IMG/VR virus record: IMGVR_UViG_3300044675_005482
Location: 49,998 to 113,997 of that record
Source: a virus
Length of the DNA stretch: 64,000 nt
Strand: one strand, 5' to 3'
In this document: positions 63,879 through 64,000 of the stretch, one piece after another
Numbering within the stretch: position 1 is the first letter of the stretch
Layout: each line of letters starts with the position of its first letter
Notes under the pieces: generated by a model
What the model was told of the DNA's origin: nothing
The model's input: only the letters and a program-made list of their open reading frames with translations
Database searches by the model: none
Made by a program: the position numbers and the translations under genes

Positions 63879-63906
63879 GTTTACATTATACACCCATACA
63901 AACACA

Positions 63907-63938
63907 AAACCCAATCAGAGGCGGATCCGATTGGGTTT
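63907..63938 (-). terminator. hairpin terminator
   Basis: AAACCCAATC and GATTGGGTTT; on the minus strand followed by TTGTGTTTG. Separates the cut-off upstream gene from the next promoter. Confidence 0.75.
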
Positions 63939-63958
63939 ATGTAGTATATTACTATACG

Positions 63959-64000
63959 TTATACTGGGAACATCTCTGCTCTACCAGCACTGCTTAATTG
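63959..64000 (-). CDS. C-terminal end of a leftward gene cut by the window
   Basis: Minus-strand frame QLSSAGRAEMFPV then TAA, followed by a terminator. Probably the end of a structural gene; most of it lies outside. Confidence 0.45.
   Translation of the reverse strand, partial: QLSSAGRAEMFPV

Noticed and set aside
1-64000. Prophage or integrated element
   Set aside because: No integrase, excisionase with attachment core, or host flanking genes seen; the sequence reads as a free phage genome segment.

Overview
This window is one stretch of an AT-rich tailed-phage (Caudoviricetes) genome; both ends cut through structural genes. The host is most likely an actinobacterium. The phage carries a WhiB regulator, a mini-protein resembling the C-terminal DNA-binding domain of Lsr2, a proteasome-beta-like Ntn hydrolase and FmdB-type zinc ribbons. 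It also makes heavy use of leaderless genes (a -10 box exactly 6 nt before ATG), which is common in actinobacteria. A freshwater Nanopelagicales host would fit the AT richness and the exported proteins, but that is only an inference. No integrase or CRISPR array was seen.

Layout. 1-3.6 kb: end of a tail fibre (fibronectin III plus InlB-like repeats) and small tail-associated genes. 3.7-18.9 kb: rightward replication and recombination block (metallophosphoesterase, DnaB helicase, DnaG primase, gp32-like SSB, DnaE polymerase, MazG-like, RecA, Cas4-like nuclease, RuvC-like resolvase, methyltransferase). 19-21.3 kb: small and large terminase. 21.5-30.6 kb: glycan or surface-modification cassette (two SGNH hydrolase-like paralogs flanking a carbamoyltransferase, three GT61-like glycosyltransferases, a nucleotidyltransferase-HAD fusion, a cupin, a GDPD-like protein), punctuated by tRNA genes. 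30.8-41 kb: 2OG-Fe(II) oxygenases, CHAP endolysin, HSP20, nuclease, a long exported coiled-coil protein, two holin-like proteins, WhiB, proteasome-like hydrolase, secreted subtilisin. 41-50 kb: thioredoxin, an S-layer-like exported protein, a third 2OG oxygenase, an AdoMet-decarboxylase-like protein, a CDGSH protein, endonuclease VII, a fourth GT61 and many tiny zinc proteins. 50-61.5 kb: a leftward block of about 35 small genes, probably early host-takeover genes. 61.9-62.9 kb: a few rightward genes with a tRNA. 62.9-64 kb: leftward virion-surface genes.

The most unusual feature is the control logic of the leftward arm. Eleven promoters share a TGTCAG box exactly 10 bp upstream of the -10. 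Eight promoters have a palindrome of the form TGTGA-N6-TCACA, like actinobacterial Crp/GlxR sites. Its centre lies 45, 45, 54, 55, 64, 65, 74 or 75 bp from the -10 centre, i.e. always on one face of the helix. Several of these promoters sit inside terminator hairpins, and two are encoded within the 3' ends of genes. One gap encodes a probable structured small RNA.

Limits: functions are read from motifs without database searches. Start sites in overlapping genes and weak -35 boxes are judgement calls.
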